Source of the DNA: Undibacterium pigrum | GTDB lineage: Bacteria > Pseudomonadota > Gammaproteobacteria > Burkholderiales > Burkholderiaceae_D | Length of the DNA stretch: 64,000 nucleotides | Direction of reading: 5' to 3' | Assembly: GCF_003201815.1 (NCBI RefSeq) | Contig: NZ_QJKB01000002.1 | Location: 62,001 to 126,000, forward strand | Part shown: positions 37,027 to 46,651 of the stretch, in pieces | Numbering within the stretch: the stretch's first letter is position 1 | Layout of the letters: each line of letters starts with the position of its first letter | Made by a program: the position numbers and the translations under genes | The notes under the pieces: generated by a model | What the model was told of the DNA's origin: nothing | What the model saw: only the letters and a program-made list of their open reading frames with translations | The model's database searches: none

Positions 37027-38568
37027 TTAATAGGAACCGGTTTTTTTGAAATCAGCAATTGCGGCAGCCATGGCAGCTTCGCCATCTTTGTCGAGTTGCT
37101 TGGTTTCTTCGATTTTCTGCAGCAATGCTGCATGGTTCGTTTTCATGTAGCCATGTACGCCTGCTTCGAATGCCAGCACTTGCTTGACCGCTACATCATC
37201 CAGGAAGCCTTTGTTCACGGAGAACAGAGTAACGGCCATCAGGGAGATAGACAGTGGAGCATATTGAGCTTGCTTCAACAATTCAGTAACGCGGGCACCA
37301 CGATCGAGCTGCTTGCGTGTTACTTCATCGAGGTCAGAAGCGAACTGGGCAAACGCTGCCAGTTCACGGTACTGTGCCAAGTCATTACGGATACCGCCGG
37401 ACAAGTTTTTGATAACTTTAGTCTGCGCAGCACCACCAACGCGGGAAACCGAGATACCAGCGTTAATCGCTGGACGGATACCTGCATTGAACAAGGATGT
37501 TTCCAGGAAGATCTGACCGTCAGTAATCGAAATTACGTTGGTAGGAACGAAAGCGGAAACGTCACCAGCCTGAGTTTCAATGATAGGCAATGCTGTCAAA
37601 GAACCTGTTTTACCTTTAACTTCACCTTTGGTGAAAGCTTCAACGTAGTCTGGATTCACGCGTGCTGCACGTTCCAGCAAACGGCTGTGCAAATAGAATA
37701 CGTCACCTGGGTAAGCTTCGCGGCCTGGTGGGCGGCGCAGCAACAGGGATACCTGACGGTAAGCAACAGCTTGTTTGGACAGATCATCATAAATGATCAG
37801 TGCATCTTGACCGCGGTCACGGAAGTATTCACCCATCGCGCAACCGGAGTAGGCGGATACGTATTGCATCGCTGCAGATTCAGCAGCAGTAGCAGCTACA
37901 ACGATGGTGTATTCCATGGCGCCGTGGGCTTCGAGAGCGCGCACAACGTTTTTAACGGAAGAAGCTTTTTGACCAATCGCTACATAGATACATGTAACGT
38001 TTTGACCTTTTTGATTGATCACGGCATCGATCGCAACAGCTGTTTTACCAGTTTGACGATCGCCAATGATCAATTCGCGCTGACCACGACCAACCGGTAC
38101 CATGGAGTCGATAGACTTCAGGCCAGTTTGCATAGGTTCAGAAACGGATTGACGTGCAATAACGCCAGGCGCAATCTTTTCGATAGGCGCGGACAGTTTT
38201 GCATCGATAGGACCTTTGCCGTCGATAGGCTGACCCAGCGCGTTAACGACACGACCGCGCAGTTCAGGACCGATAGGCACTTCCAGAATACGGCCGGTAC
38301 ATTTAACTGTATCGCCTTCGGAGATGTGTTCGTAGTCACCCAGGATAACGGCACCAACGGAATCACGTTCCAGGTTCAGCGCCAGACCAAATGTGTTGCC
38401 TGGGAATTCCAGCATCTCGCCTTGCATCGCGTCAGACAGACCGTGAATGCGGCAGATACCGTCGGTAACGGAGATAACCGTACCTTGATTGCGAATCTCA
38501 GCTGTGTCGCCAAGGCCTTGAATCCGGCTCTTGATCAGCTCGCTGATTTCAGATGGGTTGAGTTGCAT
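37027..38568 (-). CDS. atpA: ATP synthase alpha subunit
   Basis: Non-catalytic nucleotide-binding F1 subunit, 513 residues. Walker A is [20 protein letters not shown], and the arginine-finger region is [40 protein letters not shown] lies in the N-terminal barrel. A 525-codon open frame on the opposite strand (37003-38580) is a compositional shadow of this gene. It sits 26 bp after atpH. Confidence 0.98.
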   Translation of the reverse strand: MQLNPSEISELIKSRIQGLGDTAEIRNQGTVISVTDGICRIHGLSDAMQGEMLEFPGNTFGLALNLERDSVGAVILGDYEHISEGDTVKCTGRILEVPIGPELRGRVVNALGQPIDGKGPIDAKLSAPIEKIAPGVIARQSVSEPMQTGLKSIDSMVPVGRGQRELIIGDRQTGKTAVAIDAVINQKGQNVTCIYVAIGQKASSVKNVVRALEAHGAMEYTIVVAATAAESAAMQYVSAYSGCAMGEYFRDRGQDALIIYDDLSKQAVAYRQVSLLLRRPPGREAYPGDVFYLHSRLLERAARVNPDYVEAFTKGEVKGKTGSLTALPIIETQAGDVSAFVPTNVISITDGQIFLETSLFNAGIRPAINAGISVSRVGGAAQTKVIKNLSGGIRNDLAQYRELAAFAQFASDLDEVTRKQLDRGARVTELLKQAQYAPLSISLMAVTLFSVNKGFLDDVAVKQVLAFEAGVHGYMKTNHAALLQKIEETKQLDKDGEAAMAAAIADFKKTGSY

Positions 38569-38594
38569 ACTAACTCCTAATATTTATTACGTTC

Positions 38595-39128
38595 TTACGC
38601 GGTCAGGGCGACGTGCATTTTCTGCAGCTTCGCGCGTACCGACGTGTCGAGCACCTGATCACCAACCACGATGCGTACACCACCGATCAAAGAGGAATCC
38701 ACTTTGACTGTAGGGTGCAACTTGCGGCCAAATTTCTTTTCCAATGTCACTGCCAGTTCGCTCAACTGAGTTGCCGTCAATTCAAAAGCGCTGGTCACTT
38801 CAGCATCTGCAGCGCCTTCAAAGGCGTTTTTCAGAGCTTGAAACTGGAAAGCGATTTCCGGCAACAAAGTCAGGCGGTCATAGTCAGCAAGTGTGTTGAT
38901 GAAGTTTTTCGCTTCAGCAGTCACTGGAGATTTGATCGCAGACAAGAAAATCTCAGCTTTTTGATCAGCCGAGACTTTGGGGTTGTGTGCAAGAGCTTGT
39001 ACATCGGAATGCGCGCCTACTTGCCCCATCTCAGTAACCAGTTCCGACCAGGCGGACAGGTTACCGGATTGAGCAACACGAAACAGCGCTTCTGCGTAAG
39101 GACGAGCGATCGTTGCGATTTCGGCCAT
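38595..39128 (-). CDS. atpH: ATP synthase delta subunit
   Basis: Connects the F1 head to the peripheral stalk. The 177 residues match the OSCP/delta family: [14 protein letters not shown] at the N-terminus, [20 protein letters not shown] in the middle and [20 protein letters not shown] at the C-terminus. Its start is two bases from the atpF stop, so translation is coupled. Confidence 0.97.
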   Translation of the reverse strand: MAEIATIARPYAEALFRVAQSGNLSAWSELVTEMGQVGAHSDVQALAHNPKVSADQKAEIFLSAIKSPVTAEAKNFINTLADYDRLTLLPEIAFQFQALKNAFEGAADAEVTSAFELTATQLSELAVTLEKKFGRKLHPTVKVDSSLIGGVRIVVGDQVLDTSVRAKLQKMHVALTA

Positions 39129-39130
39129 GA

Positions 39131-39601
39131 TTACAGCTCGGTTTTCAGTTGGTTCAACAGATCAGCATGAGCAGATGCGTTGACTTCACGTTTCAGAATT
39201 TGTTCTGCGCCTTTGACTGCCAGAGTGGCAACCTGGTCGCGCAATTCTTCGCGTGCTTTAGTCACTTGATTATTCGCATCAGCTTGCGCAGCGGCGATAA
39301 TACGGGCGGCTTCAGCAGCAGCAGCGTTGCGGGCTTCTTCAACGATCTGGGCAGCTTGCTTCTCTGCGTTGGCGACACGTTGTTTGCCTTCTTCACCAGC
39401 TTTTGCCATTTCAGCTTGCATTTGCTTTTGGACCAAGACCAGTTCAGCCTTGCCCTTGTCAGCTGCAGCCAAACCATCTGCAATGCGCTTCATGCGCTCA
39501 TCGATCGCACCAATAACTGGTGGCCAGATGAATTTTGCAGTAAACAAGGCCAGGATGATAAACACCCCTGCCTGGTACCACATGGATAGATTCAGATTCA
39601 C
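39131..39601 (-). CDS. atpF: ATP synthase subunit b
   Basis: Peripheral stalk subunit, 156 residues. One N-terminal membrane helix ([20 protein letters not shown]) is followed by a long charged helix ([20 protein letters not shown] onward), with the dimerisation region near [16 protein letters not shown]. It lies between atpE and atpH in standard order. Confidence 0.97.
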   Translation of the reverse strand: MNLNLSMWYQAGVFIILALFTAKFIWPPVIGAIDERMKRIADGLAAADKGKAELVLVQKQMQAEMAKAGEEGKQRVANAEKQAAQIVEEARNAAAAEAARIIAAAQADANNQVTKAREELRDQVATLAVKGAEQILKREVNASAHADLLNQLKTEL

Positions 39602-39666
39602 TTTAGTTTCCTTATCAAATTAATCGTTCCGCAGGCGCGGGGCCTGCGGTAGAAAAAGGAAAGCTA

Positions 39667-39987
<321 letters not shown>

Positions 39988-40818
39988 TTAATGCGCTTCG
40001 TGAGCCTGACCCATGTACACCAGAGTCAGCATCATGAAAATAAACGCTTGCAGAGGTACGATCAGGATGTGGAAGATGGACCAGGCAGAACCCAGTACCA
40101 AGTGACCAATACCACCAAACAAAGAACCAGAAGCACCCAGCAAAGCGGCGATCAACAGGAACAACAATTCACCGGCGAACATGTTACCGAACAACCGCAT
40201 ACCGAGCGAAAAAGTCTTGGCTGCGTATTCAACAACGTTCAACATAAAATTGAACGGGAACATCATCGGACCAAACGGTGCGCTGAACAATTCCTTGATG
40301 AAGCCGCCTACGCCTTTGATCTTGAAGCTGTAATACATCATCAGACCGAAAATACCGATGGAAATACCCAGAGTACCGTTCAAGTCAGCAGTAGGAACGA
40401 CACGGTGTGGCATTTCATGGTCCAGACCCAGAACTGGGAACAACCATTGAGAGAACAGATCAACTGGCAGGAAATCCAGGGAGTTCATCAGCAATACCCA
40501 GACAAATACGGACAGGGCCATAGGAGCGATGAAGCTGGTGTTGCCGTGGACTATGCTTTTTGCATTGTTGTCCACCATTTCGATGAGCATTTCAACTGCA
40601 CACTGGAAACGGCCAGGTACGCCGGAAGTTGCCTTGCGTGCAGCCAGAAACATGATGAGGGAACCCAGCACGCCGCAAACGACAGACCAGATAACCGTAT
40701 CAATATTCACATACGACATATCCCACAGGGAAGTTTGCGCATGATGGCCGTGGTTAGTCAAATGCCCAAGGTGATGGGATATATATTCTGACGGAGTGAC
40801 TTGTTCAGCTGAGCTCAT
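39988..40818 (-). CDS. atpB: ATP synthase subunit a
   Basis: Membrane subunit forming the proton half-channels, 276 residues with five to six helices. The essential Arg is in FSLGMRLFGNMFAGELLFLL. QAFIFMMLTLVYMGQAHEAH is the typical C-terminal helix. The His-rich N-terminus (ISHHLGHLTNHGHHAQ) is common in Burkholderiales. The gene starts two bases from the atpI stop. Confidence 0.97.
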   Translation of the reverse strand: MSSAEQVTPSEYISHHLGHLTNHGHHAQTSLWDMSYVNIDTVIWSVVCGVLGSLIMFLAARKATSGVPGRFQCAVEMLIEMVDNNAKSIVHGNTSFIAPMALSVFVWVLLMNSLDFLPVDLFSQWLFPVLGLDHEMPHRVVPTADLNGTLGISIGIFGLMMYYSFKIKGVGGFIKELFSAPFGPMMFPFNFMLNVVEYAAKTFSLGMRLFGNMFAGELLFLLIAALLGASGSLFGGIGHLVLGSAWSIFHILIVPLQAFIFMMLTLVYMGQAHEAH

Positions 40819-40820
40819 GA

Positions 40821-41159
40821 TCAGTGCCTAAAGAGTAAAATGAAATAGCTTTTCAGTACGACGATGAAGGCGATCAAAAAGGCCGGCCAGTTGACATCGG
40901 GGTACCAGAAGACAACCGCTGCCATCAGCGCGACTGTCGATATAACTTTGAAAAATTCACCGATGAAAAAACTCATCGGATTTGCTCCTCCAGGCCTCCG
41001 GGCGCTCATACTCAGGCGCAACGCGAACAAGGCATTTGGAATCGCACAGGATAATCCCCCAAACAGGGCGGATAATCCGTAAGAAATATTGCCAAAAATT
41101 CCAGCCAGCAAGCCCACGACCAGCGCTGCTACCAGTTGCAGCAGTATGATGCGTGCCAT
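40821..41159 (-). CDS. atpI: ATP synthase protein I
   Basis: Assembly factor for the c-ring, 112 residues with four predicted helices: IILLQLVAALVVGLLAGIFG, YGLSALFGGLSCAIPNALFA, FKVISTVALMAAVVFWYPDV and FLIAFIVVLKSYFILLFRH. I start at ATG 41159 because GAGGGAAGC precedes it. A longer frame reaches into the palindromic element upstream and is not supported. It is the first gene of the atp operon. Confidence 0.88.
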   Translation of the reverse strand: MARIILLQLVAALVVGLLAGIFGNISYGLSALFGGLSCAIPNALFALRLSMSARRPGGANPMSFFIGEFFKVISTVALMAAVVFWYPDVNWPAFLIAFIVVLKSYFILLFRH

Positions 41160-41176
41160 GCTTCCCTCATTTATCC

Positions 41177-41284
41177 AGGACTTGCGCAAAATAGCAGCAA
41201 TGGATCAAGCTCATCGCCAGCCCCAACATCAGTATTGCACTGCGTTCGCGGTGGGGCTTTGCTGGACTATCTTGCGTAAGTCCT
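41177..41284. repeat. 108-bp palindromic (MITE-like) element upstream of atpI
   Basis: The outer arms AGGACTTGCGCAAAATAGC and, inverted, AGGACTTACGCAAGATAGT match closely, extending through AGCAA on both sides. Inner arms AGCCCCA and TGGGGCT also pair. The element ends 17 bp before the atpI start codon, just outside its ribosome site, so the atp transcript leader probably includes it. No second copy was seen in the window. Confidence 0.55.
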
Positions 41285-41304
41285 ATAATTTTTAAAATAT
41301 GACA

Positions 41305-41334
41305 TTGAATTTAACTGGCTTGCCACTATATAAC
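41305..41334 (+). promoter_or_regulatory. Putative sigma-70 promoter on the plus strand
   Basis: TTGAAT at 41305-41310 and TATAAC at 41329-41334 (18-bp spacer), or TATATA at 41327 (16 bp), resemble -35 and -10 boxes pointing away from atpI. No plus-strand protein gene follows, but an orphan terminator lies about 100 bp downstream. Confidence 0.35.
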
Positions 41335-41394
41335 CGGGCAGCGCAAATCCTCGCCAATCAAAACCACGGAATTATACGTGGTTGTGCGTAATAA

Positions 41395-41431
41395 CGTCAA
41401 ACGTTTGATGTATATCGTCAAACGTTTGGTG
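41395..41431. promoter_or_regulatory. Two phased palindromes, possible operator pair
   Basis: CGTCAAACGTTTGATG (41395-41410) and CGTCAAACGTTTGGTG (41416-41431) are 21 bp apart, two helical turns, in the same orientation. TCAAACGTTTGA in the first is a perfect 12-bp palindrome. This could bind a dimeric repressor upstream of atpI or be part of the RNA described at 41341-41466. Confidence 0.35.
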
Positions 41432-41436
41432 CATGC

Positions 41437-41466
41437 CACCAAAATGCAACATTTTGGTGCTTTTTT
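41437..41466 (+). terminator. Rho-independent terminator on the plus strand
   Basis: A 10-bp stem CACCAAAATG/CATTTTGGTG with loop CAA, followed by CTTTTTT. The T-run is on the plus strand, yet no annotated plus-strand gene lies upstream. On the minus strand it follows the hydrolase stop but lacks a T-tail. Confidence 0.65.
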
Positions 41467-41467
41467 A

Positions 41468-42025
41468 TTATGCTGCTGGTTTTGCTGTTTTTTCAATTAA
41501 TGCGTTCAGCCAGTCCTGGCCTTGCTTCCAGCTGCCGAGACCAGAGTCGCCATTGATATGGCTTTTCGCACCAATCAGGTGCAGATCTGCCCCCCAGCTT
41601 GTTGCCCAGCCTTCAGCAATTGACACATCGCACCATGGGTCATCACTGGATGCTACCACGGCAACCGGGAAGGGAAACCTGAGCAGCGGCATGGGATTAA
41701 AGGTGGGTGCAGGAAAGTTTTCACGGCCCACGTTCGGTGGCGCCACCAAAAATGCGGCCTTGACCTTGTTTTTATCCAGCACGCCAGGCATGTCGGACGC
41801 CAGCCACCAGGCAGTCAGCGCACAACCCATGCTGTGCGCTACCAAGACCACTTCATCAGACACTGCATTCACAGCAGCTGACAAAGTGGCAACCCACACG
41901 TCCTTGACCGGATGGTCCCAGTCTTGTTGCTCTACTCTTTTTACATTTGCTAATTCAGCTTCCCAGCGTGTTTGCCAGTGGCCGGGGCCTGAGCTATACA
42001 GGCCGGGTAAAGTCAGTATCTGCAT
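41468..42025 (-). CDS. RBBP9/YdeN-family serine hydrolase
   Basis: A 185-residue small alpha/beta hydrolase. LPGLYSSGPGHWQTRWEAEL is the family's N-terminal block, the nucleophile Ser is in LVAHSMGCALTAWWL, and the C-terminal catalytic region has VVASSDDPWCDVSIAEGWA and LIGAKSHINGDSGLG with the His. It is located between parB and the atp operon, starting 13 bp after parB, so it is likely read from the par transcript. Substrate unknown. Confidence 0.88.
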   Translation of the reverse strand: MQILTLPGLYSSGPGHWQTRWEAELANVKRVEQQDWDHPVKDVWVATLSAAVNAVSDEVVLVAHSMGCALTAWWLASDMPGVLDKNKVKAAFLVAPPNVGRENFPAPTFNPMPLLRFPFPVAVVASSDDPWCDVSIAEGWATSWGADLHLIGAKSHINGDSGLGSWKQGQDWLNALIEKTAKPAA

Positions 42026-42038
42026 GGGTCAAATCTTT

Positions 42039-42932
42039 TTACTGTCCGCGTATCTTTAAAATAATGCCATCCAGACTATCCAGGTCGGCAAAGTCTATCA
42101 GCATCTGGCCCCTGCCCTTGCTGCCTAATTTAAGAGCAACCTGGGTTGCCAGCAAGTCAGACAATTCTTCTTCCAGACGGGTGATGTCTCTGGATTTTTC
42201 TGCCTTGTCACGCGGCTTGCCATTGGTGCTCATTTCAGCCGTGGTTTTGGCCACCAGCTTTTCTGCTTCACGGACAGACATGCGTTTGGCAACAATCTGG
42301 TTCGCCAGTTGTATCTGCGTCGCTGCGTCGGTTACCAGCAAGGAACGGGCATGGCCCATGTCGATATCGCCTGCCATCAGCATGGTTTGTACCGGCTTGG
42401 CCAGGTTCAACAAGCGCAACAGGTTGGACACCGCACTGCGTGAGCGCCCTACTGCGTTGGCTGCCTGCTCATGGGTAAACGAGAAATCCGTGATCAGTCT
42501 GTGTATGCCCTGAGCTTCTTCGAGGGGGTTAAGATCTTCGCGCTGGATGTTCTCGATCAGGGCCATGGCGGCGGCGGCCTGGTCATCCACATCCTTGACC
42601 AGTACCGGCACTTCTTCCATGCCTGCCATTTGCGAAGCGCGGAAACGGCGTTCACCGGCAATGATTTCGTAACGGGTTACGCCATTGTTTTGTCCTATCG
42701 GGCGAACCAGGATAGGTTGCATCAAACCCTGGGCCTTGATGGAGGCCGCCAGCTCAGCCAGCGCGCCCTCGTCCATGCGGGTACGGGGTTGGTACTTACC
42801 AGCTTGCATTTGTGCCACGTTCAGGCTGGTAGGGGCACCAGTGACGGTAGGTACGGCTTCGGCAAAGTCGGCGGCACCGCCGAGCAAGGCGTCCAGGCCA
42901 CGGCCCAGACCTTTTTGTTTTTTGATCGACAT
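42039..42932 (-). CDS. parB: Chromosome partitioning protein ParB
   Basis: CTP-dependent DNA clamp that loads at parS. The 297 residues start KKQKGLGRGLDALLGG. They contain the CTP/arginine patch GERRFRASQM, the NIQREDLNPLEEAQGIHRLI region and a helix-turn-helix ANAVGRSRSAVSNLLRLLNL. The C-terminal dimerisation helix is IDFADLDSLDGIILKI. It lies two bases after parA and is followed by the small hydrolase. Five parS-like sites lie within 4 kb upstream. Confidence 0.97.
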   Translation of the reverse strand: MSIKKQKGLGRGLDALLGGAADFAEAVPTVTGAPTSLNVAQMQAGKYQPRTRMDEGALAELAASIKAQGLMQPILVRPIGQNNGVTRYEIIAGERRFRASQMAGMEEVPVLVKDVDDQAAAAMALIENIQREDLNPLEEAQGIHRLITDFSFTHEQAANAVGRSRSAVSNLLRLLNLAKPVQTMLMAGDIDMGHARSLLVTDAATQIQLANQIVAKRMSVREAEKLVAKTTAEMSTNGKPRDKAEKSRDITRLEEELSDLLATQVALKLGSKGRGQMLIDFADLDSLDGIILKIRGQ

Positions 42933-42934
42933 AC

Positions 42935-43711
42935 TTATTTTTCCAGTTGTTTAATTCTTTCCACCATCTCTGCACCAAAGGCGATATAGGCTTGCGCCCC
43001 TTTGGATGCAGGATCAAACACCACGCCTGGGATACCGTAAGATGGTGCTTCTGCCAGACGCACATTGCGCGGGATCAGGGTCTTGAAAACCTTGTCGCCA
43101 AAATGCTGCTCCAGCTGGTCAGAGACTTGTTGCGATAATGTCATGCGCGGGTCAAACATCACGCGCAGCAGACCGACTATCTTCAAGTCAGGATTCAGGT
43201 TGGCGGAGACTTTCTTGATGGTATTGGCCAGGTCAGACAAACCTTCCAGCGCATAGTATTCACACTGCATGGGGATGATCACGCCATGGGCGGCACACAG
43301 GCCATTCAAAGTCAGCAGCGATAAAGCTGGAGGACAGTCGATGAGGATGAAGTCATAGTCAGCATCGACCTTAGCCAGGGCTTCGCGCAGGCGTTTGTCA
43401 CGATTCTCCAGCGAGACCATTTCCACCTCAGCACCAGCCAGCTCACGATTGGCGGGCAAGACATCAAAACGGCCAGACTCAGAACGCAGCTTGGCTGTCG
43501 TCACGTCAGACATACCCAGCAAAACTTCATAAATGGAAGCGGTCAGTTTGGCCTTGTTGATACCTGCTCCCATGGTGGCATTACCTTGGGGGTCGAGATC
43601 AACCAGTAAGACGCGTTGATCGAGTTTCGCCAGGCCTGCGGCGAGATTGACGGTAGTTGTAGTTTTACCCACACCACCTTTTTGGTTTGCTACACAAAAG
43701 ATTTTTGCCAT
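42935..43711 (-). CDS. parA: Chromosome partitioning ATPase ParA (Soj)
   Basis: Walker-type ATPase that moves ParB-parS complexes. In 258 residues it shows the deviant Walker A NQKGGVGKTTTTVNLAAGLA, Walker A' VDLDPQGNATMG and Walker B FILIDCPPALSLLTLNGLCA. There is no N-terminal HTH extension, so it is the chromosomal type. It starts 16 bp after rsmG and is translationally adjacent to parB. Confidence 0.97.
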   Translation of the reverse strand: MAKIFCVANQKGGVGKTTTTVNLAAGLAKLDQRVLLVDLDPQGNATMGAGINKAKLTASIYEVLLGMSDVTTAKLRSESGRFDVLPANRELAGAEVEMVSLENRDKRLREALAKVDADYDFILIDCPPALSLLTLNGLCAAHGVIIPMQCEYYALEGLSDLANTIKKVSANLNPDLKIVGLLRVMFDPRMTLSQQVSDQLEQHFGDKVFKTLIPRNVRLAEAPSYGIPGVVFDPASKGAQAYIAFGAEMVERIKQLEK

Positions 43712-43727
43712 AGAGGTTTCCGTGAAA

Positions 43728-44378
43728 TCAGGCCTGGGTTTTCTTGATAAAGACGAGGTGACGTTCTGCCTGCAAGCCAGGCACCGTCAAGGCTTGCAAC
43801 TTATCCACATGCCAGCCAGCGGGCAGGCTGTCTATTTCCTGCTTCGGTTCCACGCCTTTCATGGCGATGAACTGGCCGCCGTCTGCCAGCAAATGACCCG
43901 ACCAGTTGACAAAATTGGACAGCTCAGAAAAAGCGCGTGAAGTGATGACGTCAAATGCTTCCTTGACCTGCAAGGCTTCTACCCTGCCAGTATGGACGGT
44001 AACATTCTTCAAACCCAGCTCAGTCTTGGCCTGGGTCAAAAATGCAGTCTTTTTACTGACTGTATCTATCATGGACACTTTTGCCTGTGGATAAGTAATC
44101 GCCAGCATCATACCGGGCAAACCGCCACCGGCACCCACATCCAGTATATTTTTTGCATCTTTGAATGCCGGAGCCGCAGAAAGCGAATCCAGCAAATGTT
44201 GCCTGACCATTTCTTTTGGGTCACGGATAGCCGTCAGGTTATAAACAGAGTTCCATTTTGACAATAATGACAAATAAGCAATCATGTTGTCAATTTGATC
44301 ATTATTTAAATCCAGTGCCAATTCCTCAACACCGCTTGCCAGCATCGCTCTTAACTGTGCTTGTTCCACGTGAATCAT
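43728..44378 (-). CDS. rsmG: 16S rRNA (guanine527-N7) methyltransferase RsmG
   Basis: Methylates G527 in 16S rRNA using SAM. The 216 residues include the SAM motif ILDVGAGGGLPGMMLAITYP, VSMIDTVSKKTAFLTQA and DVITSRAFSELSNFVNWSGH, all typical. Its first codons (MIHVEQ) are encoded by a parS-like site at 44362-44377. It lies between mnmG and parA, the usual gidA-gidB-parA order. Confidence 0.96.
   Translation of the reverse strand: MIHVEQAQLRAMLASGVEELALDLNNDQIDNMIAYLSLLSKWNSVYNLTAIRDPKEMVRQHLLDSLSAAPAFKDAKNILDVGAGGGLPGMMLAITYPQAKVSMIDTVSKKTAFLTQAKTELGLKNVTVHTGRVEALQVKEAFDVITSRAFSELSNFVNWSGHLLADGGQFIAMKGVEPKQEIDSLPAGWHVDKLQALTVPGLQAERHLVFIKKTQA
44362..44377. promoter_or_regulatory. parS-like ParB site at the rsmG start
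   Basis: TGTTCCACGTGAATCA differs from TGTTTCACGTGAAACA at two positions. It overlaps the rsmG start codon. Confidence 0.65.
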
Positions 44379-44498
44379 ACGGCCCTGCCCTCGATTAGCT
44401 TTTTGTTTTTCATTTCAGTTTTTATTCTTCGTTTTAATTTCTTGTGTTTGCAGGCATGCTCATACCAAAGCGCTTGCAAAAACACGCCTGCAATCTGA

Positions 44499-44514
44499 TG
44501 TTCCACGTGAATCA
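44499..44514. promoter_or_regulatory. parS-like ParB site over the mnmG stop codon
   Basis: This is the same 16-mer, TGTTCCACGTGAATCA, as at the rsmG start. Its last three bases are the mnmG TGA read in reverse, so the site ends exactly where mnmG ends. Confidence 0.65.
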
Positions 44515-46467
44515 ATCTGCTGGACTTTCAGTAACCGTCTCAGTCACTGCATCTGCACTCGCCATGAACTCTTTAAAACCACGCTTCTTCAGATGTACCA
44601 AAAGCAGGGAAATCGCAGCAGGCGTCACGCCAGAAATACGGCCACACTGGCCCAGGCTTTCAGGCTGATGCTTGTTCAGCTTTTGCCTGACTTCGATGGA
44701 AAGCCCGTTGACTTCCATATAGTCAAAACCAACCGGCATTTTGAGGTTTTCAAAATGCGCATGGCGCTCAACCTCCTTGGCCTGCCTGTCGATATAACCG
44801 GCGTACTTGACCTGTATCTCGACCTGCTCGCGCACATGTGGATCAAGCACTCCTGGCCCAGCCAGTTCCTGCCCTTCCACACCTTGCAAACTCATGAGGC
44901 TTTCATAAGTCACTTGTGGACGACGCAGTAAATCAGCCAGGGAATATTCACGCTCCAGAGCCTTACCAACGACACGCTCAGCTTCCACATCTGCGAGGAT
45001 GCGCGGGTTGACCCAGGTCGAGCGCAATCTTTCCATTTCACGTGAAACACTTTCACGCTTTTCTTCAAACTGCTGCCATTGAGCATCGCTGACGCAACCA
45101 AGCTGACGACCTATCTCCGTCAGGCGCATATCGGCATTATCTTCACGCAAACTGAGACGGAATTCCGCACGGCTGGTGAACATGCGATAAGGCTCTTGTA
45201 CACCCTTGGTAATCAGGTCATCCACCAACACACCCAGATAAGCTTCATCACGGCGCGGCACCCAGGCGTCTTTACCCTGAGTTTGCAAGGCAGCATTCAA
45301 GCCTGCCAACATACCCTGAGCCGCGGCTTCTTCGTAACCTGTGGTGCCATTAATCTGCCCGGCAAAGAACAGGCCCTCAATCTGGCGGGTTTCCAGCGAT
45401 GACTTCAAACCGCGCGGGTCAAAATAATCATATTCAATCGCATAGCCAGGGCGCAGGATGTAAGCGTTTTCCATACCGCGCATGGAACGAACCAGGTCCA
45501 GTTGCACATCAAAAGGCAGGCTGGTAGAGATACCATTAGGGTAAAACTCATTGGTCGTCAGACCTTCAGGCTCCAGGAAAATCTGGTGTGATTCCTTGCT
45601 GGCGAAGCGGTGTATTTTGTCTTCTATCGATGGGCAATAGCGGGGGCCCACCCCTTCGATAACACCCGTGTACATGGGGCTGCGGTCCAGACCAGCACGG
45701 ATAATGTCGTGGGTTTTTTCATTGGTATGGGTAATCCAGCATGGCAACTGCCTTGGATGCATACTGGTGTTACCCATATAAGAGAACACTGGCACAGGAT
45801 CAAGATCACCTGGCTGCTCTTGCATCAGTGAAAAATCGATGCTGCGACCATCTATACGTGGTGGCGTACCTGTCTTCAAACGACCTTGTGGCAGCGCGAG
45901 TTCTTTCAAACGCGCAGACAAAGATATCGCTGGCGGGTCACCGGCACGGCCTGCCGAGTAGTTATTCAAGCCCACGTGGATCTTCCCATCAAGGAAAGTA
46001 CCTGCTGTCAACACGACTGCGCGGGCACGGAACCTGATACCAACCTGGGTCACGGCACCGACAACACGGTTACCTTCGACCAGCAAATCATCAACTGCCT
46101 GCTGGAACAACCACAGATTTGGCTGATTTTCCAGACGACTACGGATAGCCTGCTTATACAAAATACGGTCAGCCTGGGCACGGGTGGCACGCACGGCCGG
46201 ACCTTTGGATGAATTAAGGATACGAAATTGTATGCCCGCCTCATCAGTGGCAATCGCCATGGCACCGCCCATGGCATCGACCTCTTTAACCAGATGGCCT
46301 TTACCTATCCCACCTATGGATGGGTTGCAAGACATTTGACCCAGGGTCTCGATATTATGGGTCAACAACAGTGTGGACTGCCCCATACGGGCAGCGGCGA
46401 GTGCAGCTTCAGTACCGGCGTGACCGCCGCCGACGACGATAACATCGAATTCTTTAGGATAAAACAT
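44512..46467 (-). CDS. mnmG: tRNA uridine-5-carboxymethylaminomethyl modification enzyme MnmG (GidA)
   Basis: FAD enzyme that, with MnmE, modifies U34 of certain tRNAs. The 651 residues begin with [20 protein letters not shown] (FAD loop), followed by [20 protein letters not shown] and [16 protein letters not shown]. The GidA-associated C-terminal domain contains [21 protein letters not shown] parS-like sequence lies inside the gene at 45034-45049. The region upstream (46468-46651) holds two perfect parS sites and the terminator of the next gene. Confidence 0.97.
   Translation of the reverse strand: MFYPKEFDVIVVGGGHAGTEAALAAARMGQSTLLLTHNIETLGQMSCNPSIGGIGKGHLVKEVDAMGGAMAIATDEAGIQFRILNSSKGPAVRATRAQADRILYKQAIRSRLENQPNLWLFQQAVDDLLVEGNRVVGAVTQVGIRFRARAVVLTAGTFLDGKIHVGLNNYSAGRAGDPPAISLSARLKELALPQGRLKTGTPPRIDGRSIDFSLMQEQPGDLDPVPVFSYMGNTSMHPRQLPCWITHTNEKTHDIIRAGLDRSPMYTGVIEGVGPRYCPSIEDKIHRFASKESHQIFLEPEGLTTNEFYPNGISTSLPFDVQLDLVRSMRGMENAYILRPGYAIEYDYFDPRGLKSSLETRQIEGLFFAGQINGTTGYEEAAAQGMLAGLNAALQTQGKDAWVPRRDEAYLGVLVDDLITKGVQEPYRMFTSRAEFRLSLREDNADMRLTEIGRQLGCVSDAQWQQFEEKRESVSREMERLRSTWVNPRILADVEAERVVGKALEREYSLADLLRRPQVTYESLMSLQGVEGQELAGPGVLDPHVREQVEIQVKYAGYIDRQAKEVERHAHFENLKMPVGFDYMEVNGLSIEVRQKLNKHQPESLGQCGRISGVTPAAISLLLVHLKKRGFKEFMASADAVTETVTESPAD
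45034..45049. promoter_or_regulatory. parS-like site inside mnmG
   Basis: CATTTCACGTGAAACA matches the parS consensus at 14 of 16 positions; the first two bases differ. It falls within coding sequence. Confidence 0.55.
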
Positions 46468-46564
46468 GGTGGATTTCTGAGAATCTAGGAGATGAGGCTC
46501 GATTATAGTTTGTTTTGCAGTGCAAACTTTAGAGAGCTAAAGATTCTCTTTTTATTTAGATCTA

Positions 46565-46580
46565 TGTTTCACGTGAAACA
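46565..46580. promoter_or_regulatory. Perfect parS site
   Basis: TGTTTCACGTGAAACA, identical to the bacterial parS consensus, lies in a longer palindrome ATGTTTCACGTGAAACAT upstream of mnmG. Confidence 0.88.
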
Positions 46581-46599
46581 TAGGTATCAAGACATAAAA

Positions 46600-46619
46600 A
46601 ATGGGACCGAAGTCCCATT
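46600..46619 (-). terminator. Rho-independent terminator of the TSUP gene
   Basis: The stem AATGGGAC/GTCCCATT with a four-base loop is followed by TTTTTT on the minus strand. It lies between the two perfect parS sites. Confidence 0.85.
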
Positions 46620-46632
46620 ATCACTGCCTGAT

Positions 46633-46648
46633 TGTTTCACGTGAAACA
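46633..46648. promoter_or_regulatory. Perfect parS site
   Basis: TGTTTCACGTGAAACA again, three bases from the TSUP gene stop and 68 bp from the other perfect site. Confidence 0.88.
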
Positions 46649-46651
46649 CTG

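Larger units (their letters stand above)
41341..41466 (+). ncRNA. Candidate small RNA between atpI and the RBBP9-like hydrolase
   Basis: About 126 bases between a plausible promoter (41305-41334) and a canonical terminator (41437-41466). It contains a hairpin AACCACG/CGTGGTT (41362-41383), two copies of CGTCAAACGTTTG at 41395 and 41416, each centred on the palindrome CAAACGTTTG, and the terminator stem CACCAAAATG/CATTTTGGTG with a three-base loop and six T. No protein frame is convincing. The alternative is that the paired palindromes are operators and the hairpin belongs to the opposite strand, but there it lacks a T-tail. Confidence 0.35.

Noticed and set aside
37003..38580. 525-codon open frame opposite atpA
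   Set aside because: It lies entirely antisense to a highly conserved gene and its product is repetitive in Arg, Asn and Cys. It is a codon-composition shadow.
41437..41466. Hairpin read as the terminator of the RBBP9-like gene
   Set aside because: On that strand there is no T-tail after the stem; the T-run is on the other strand.
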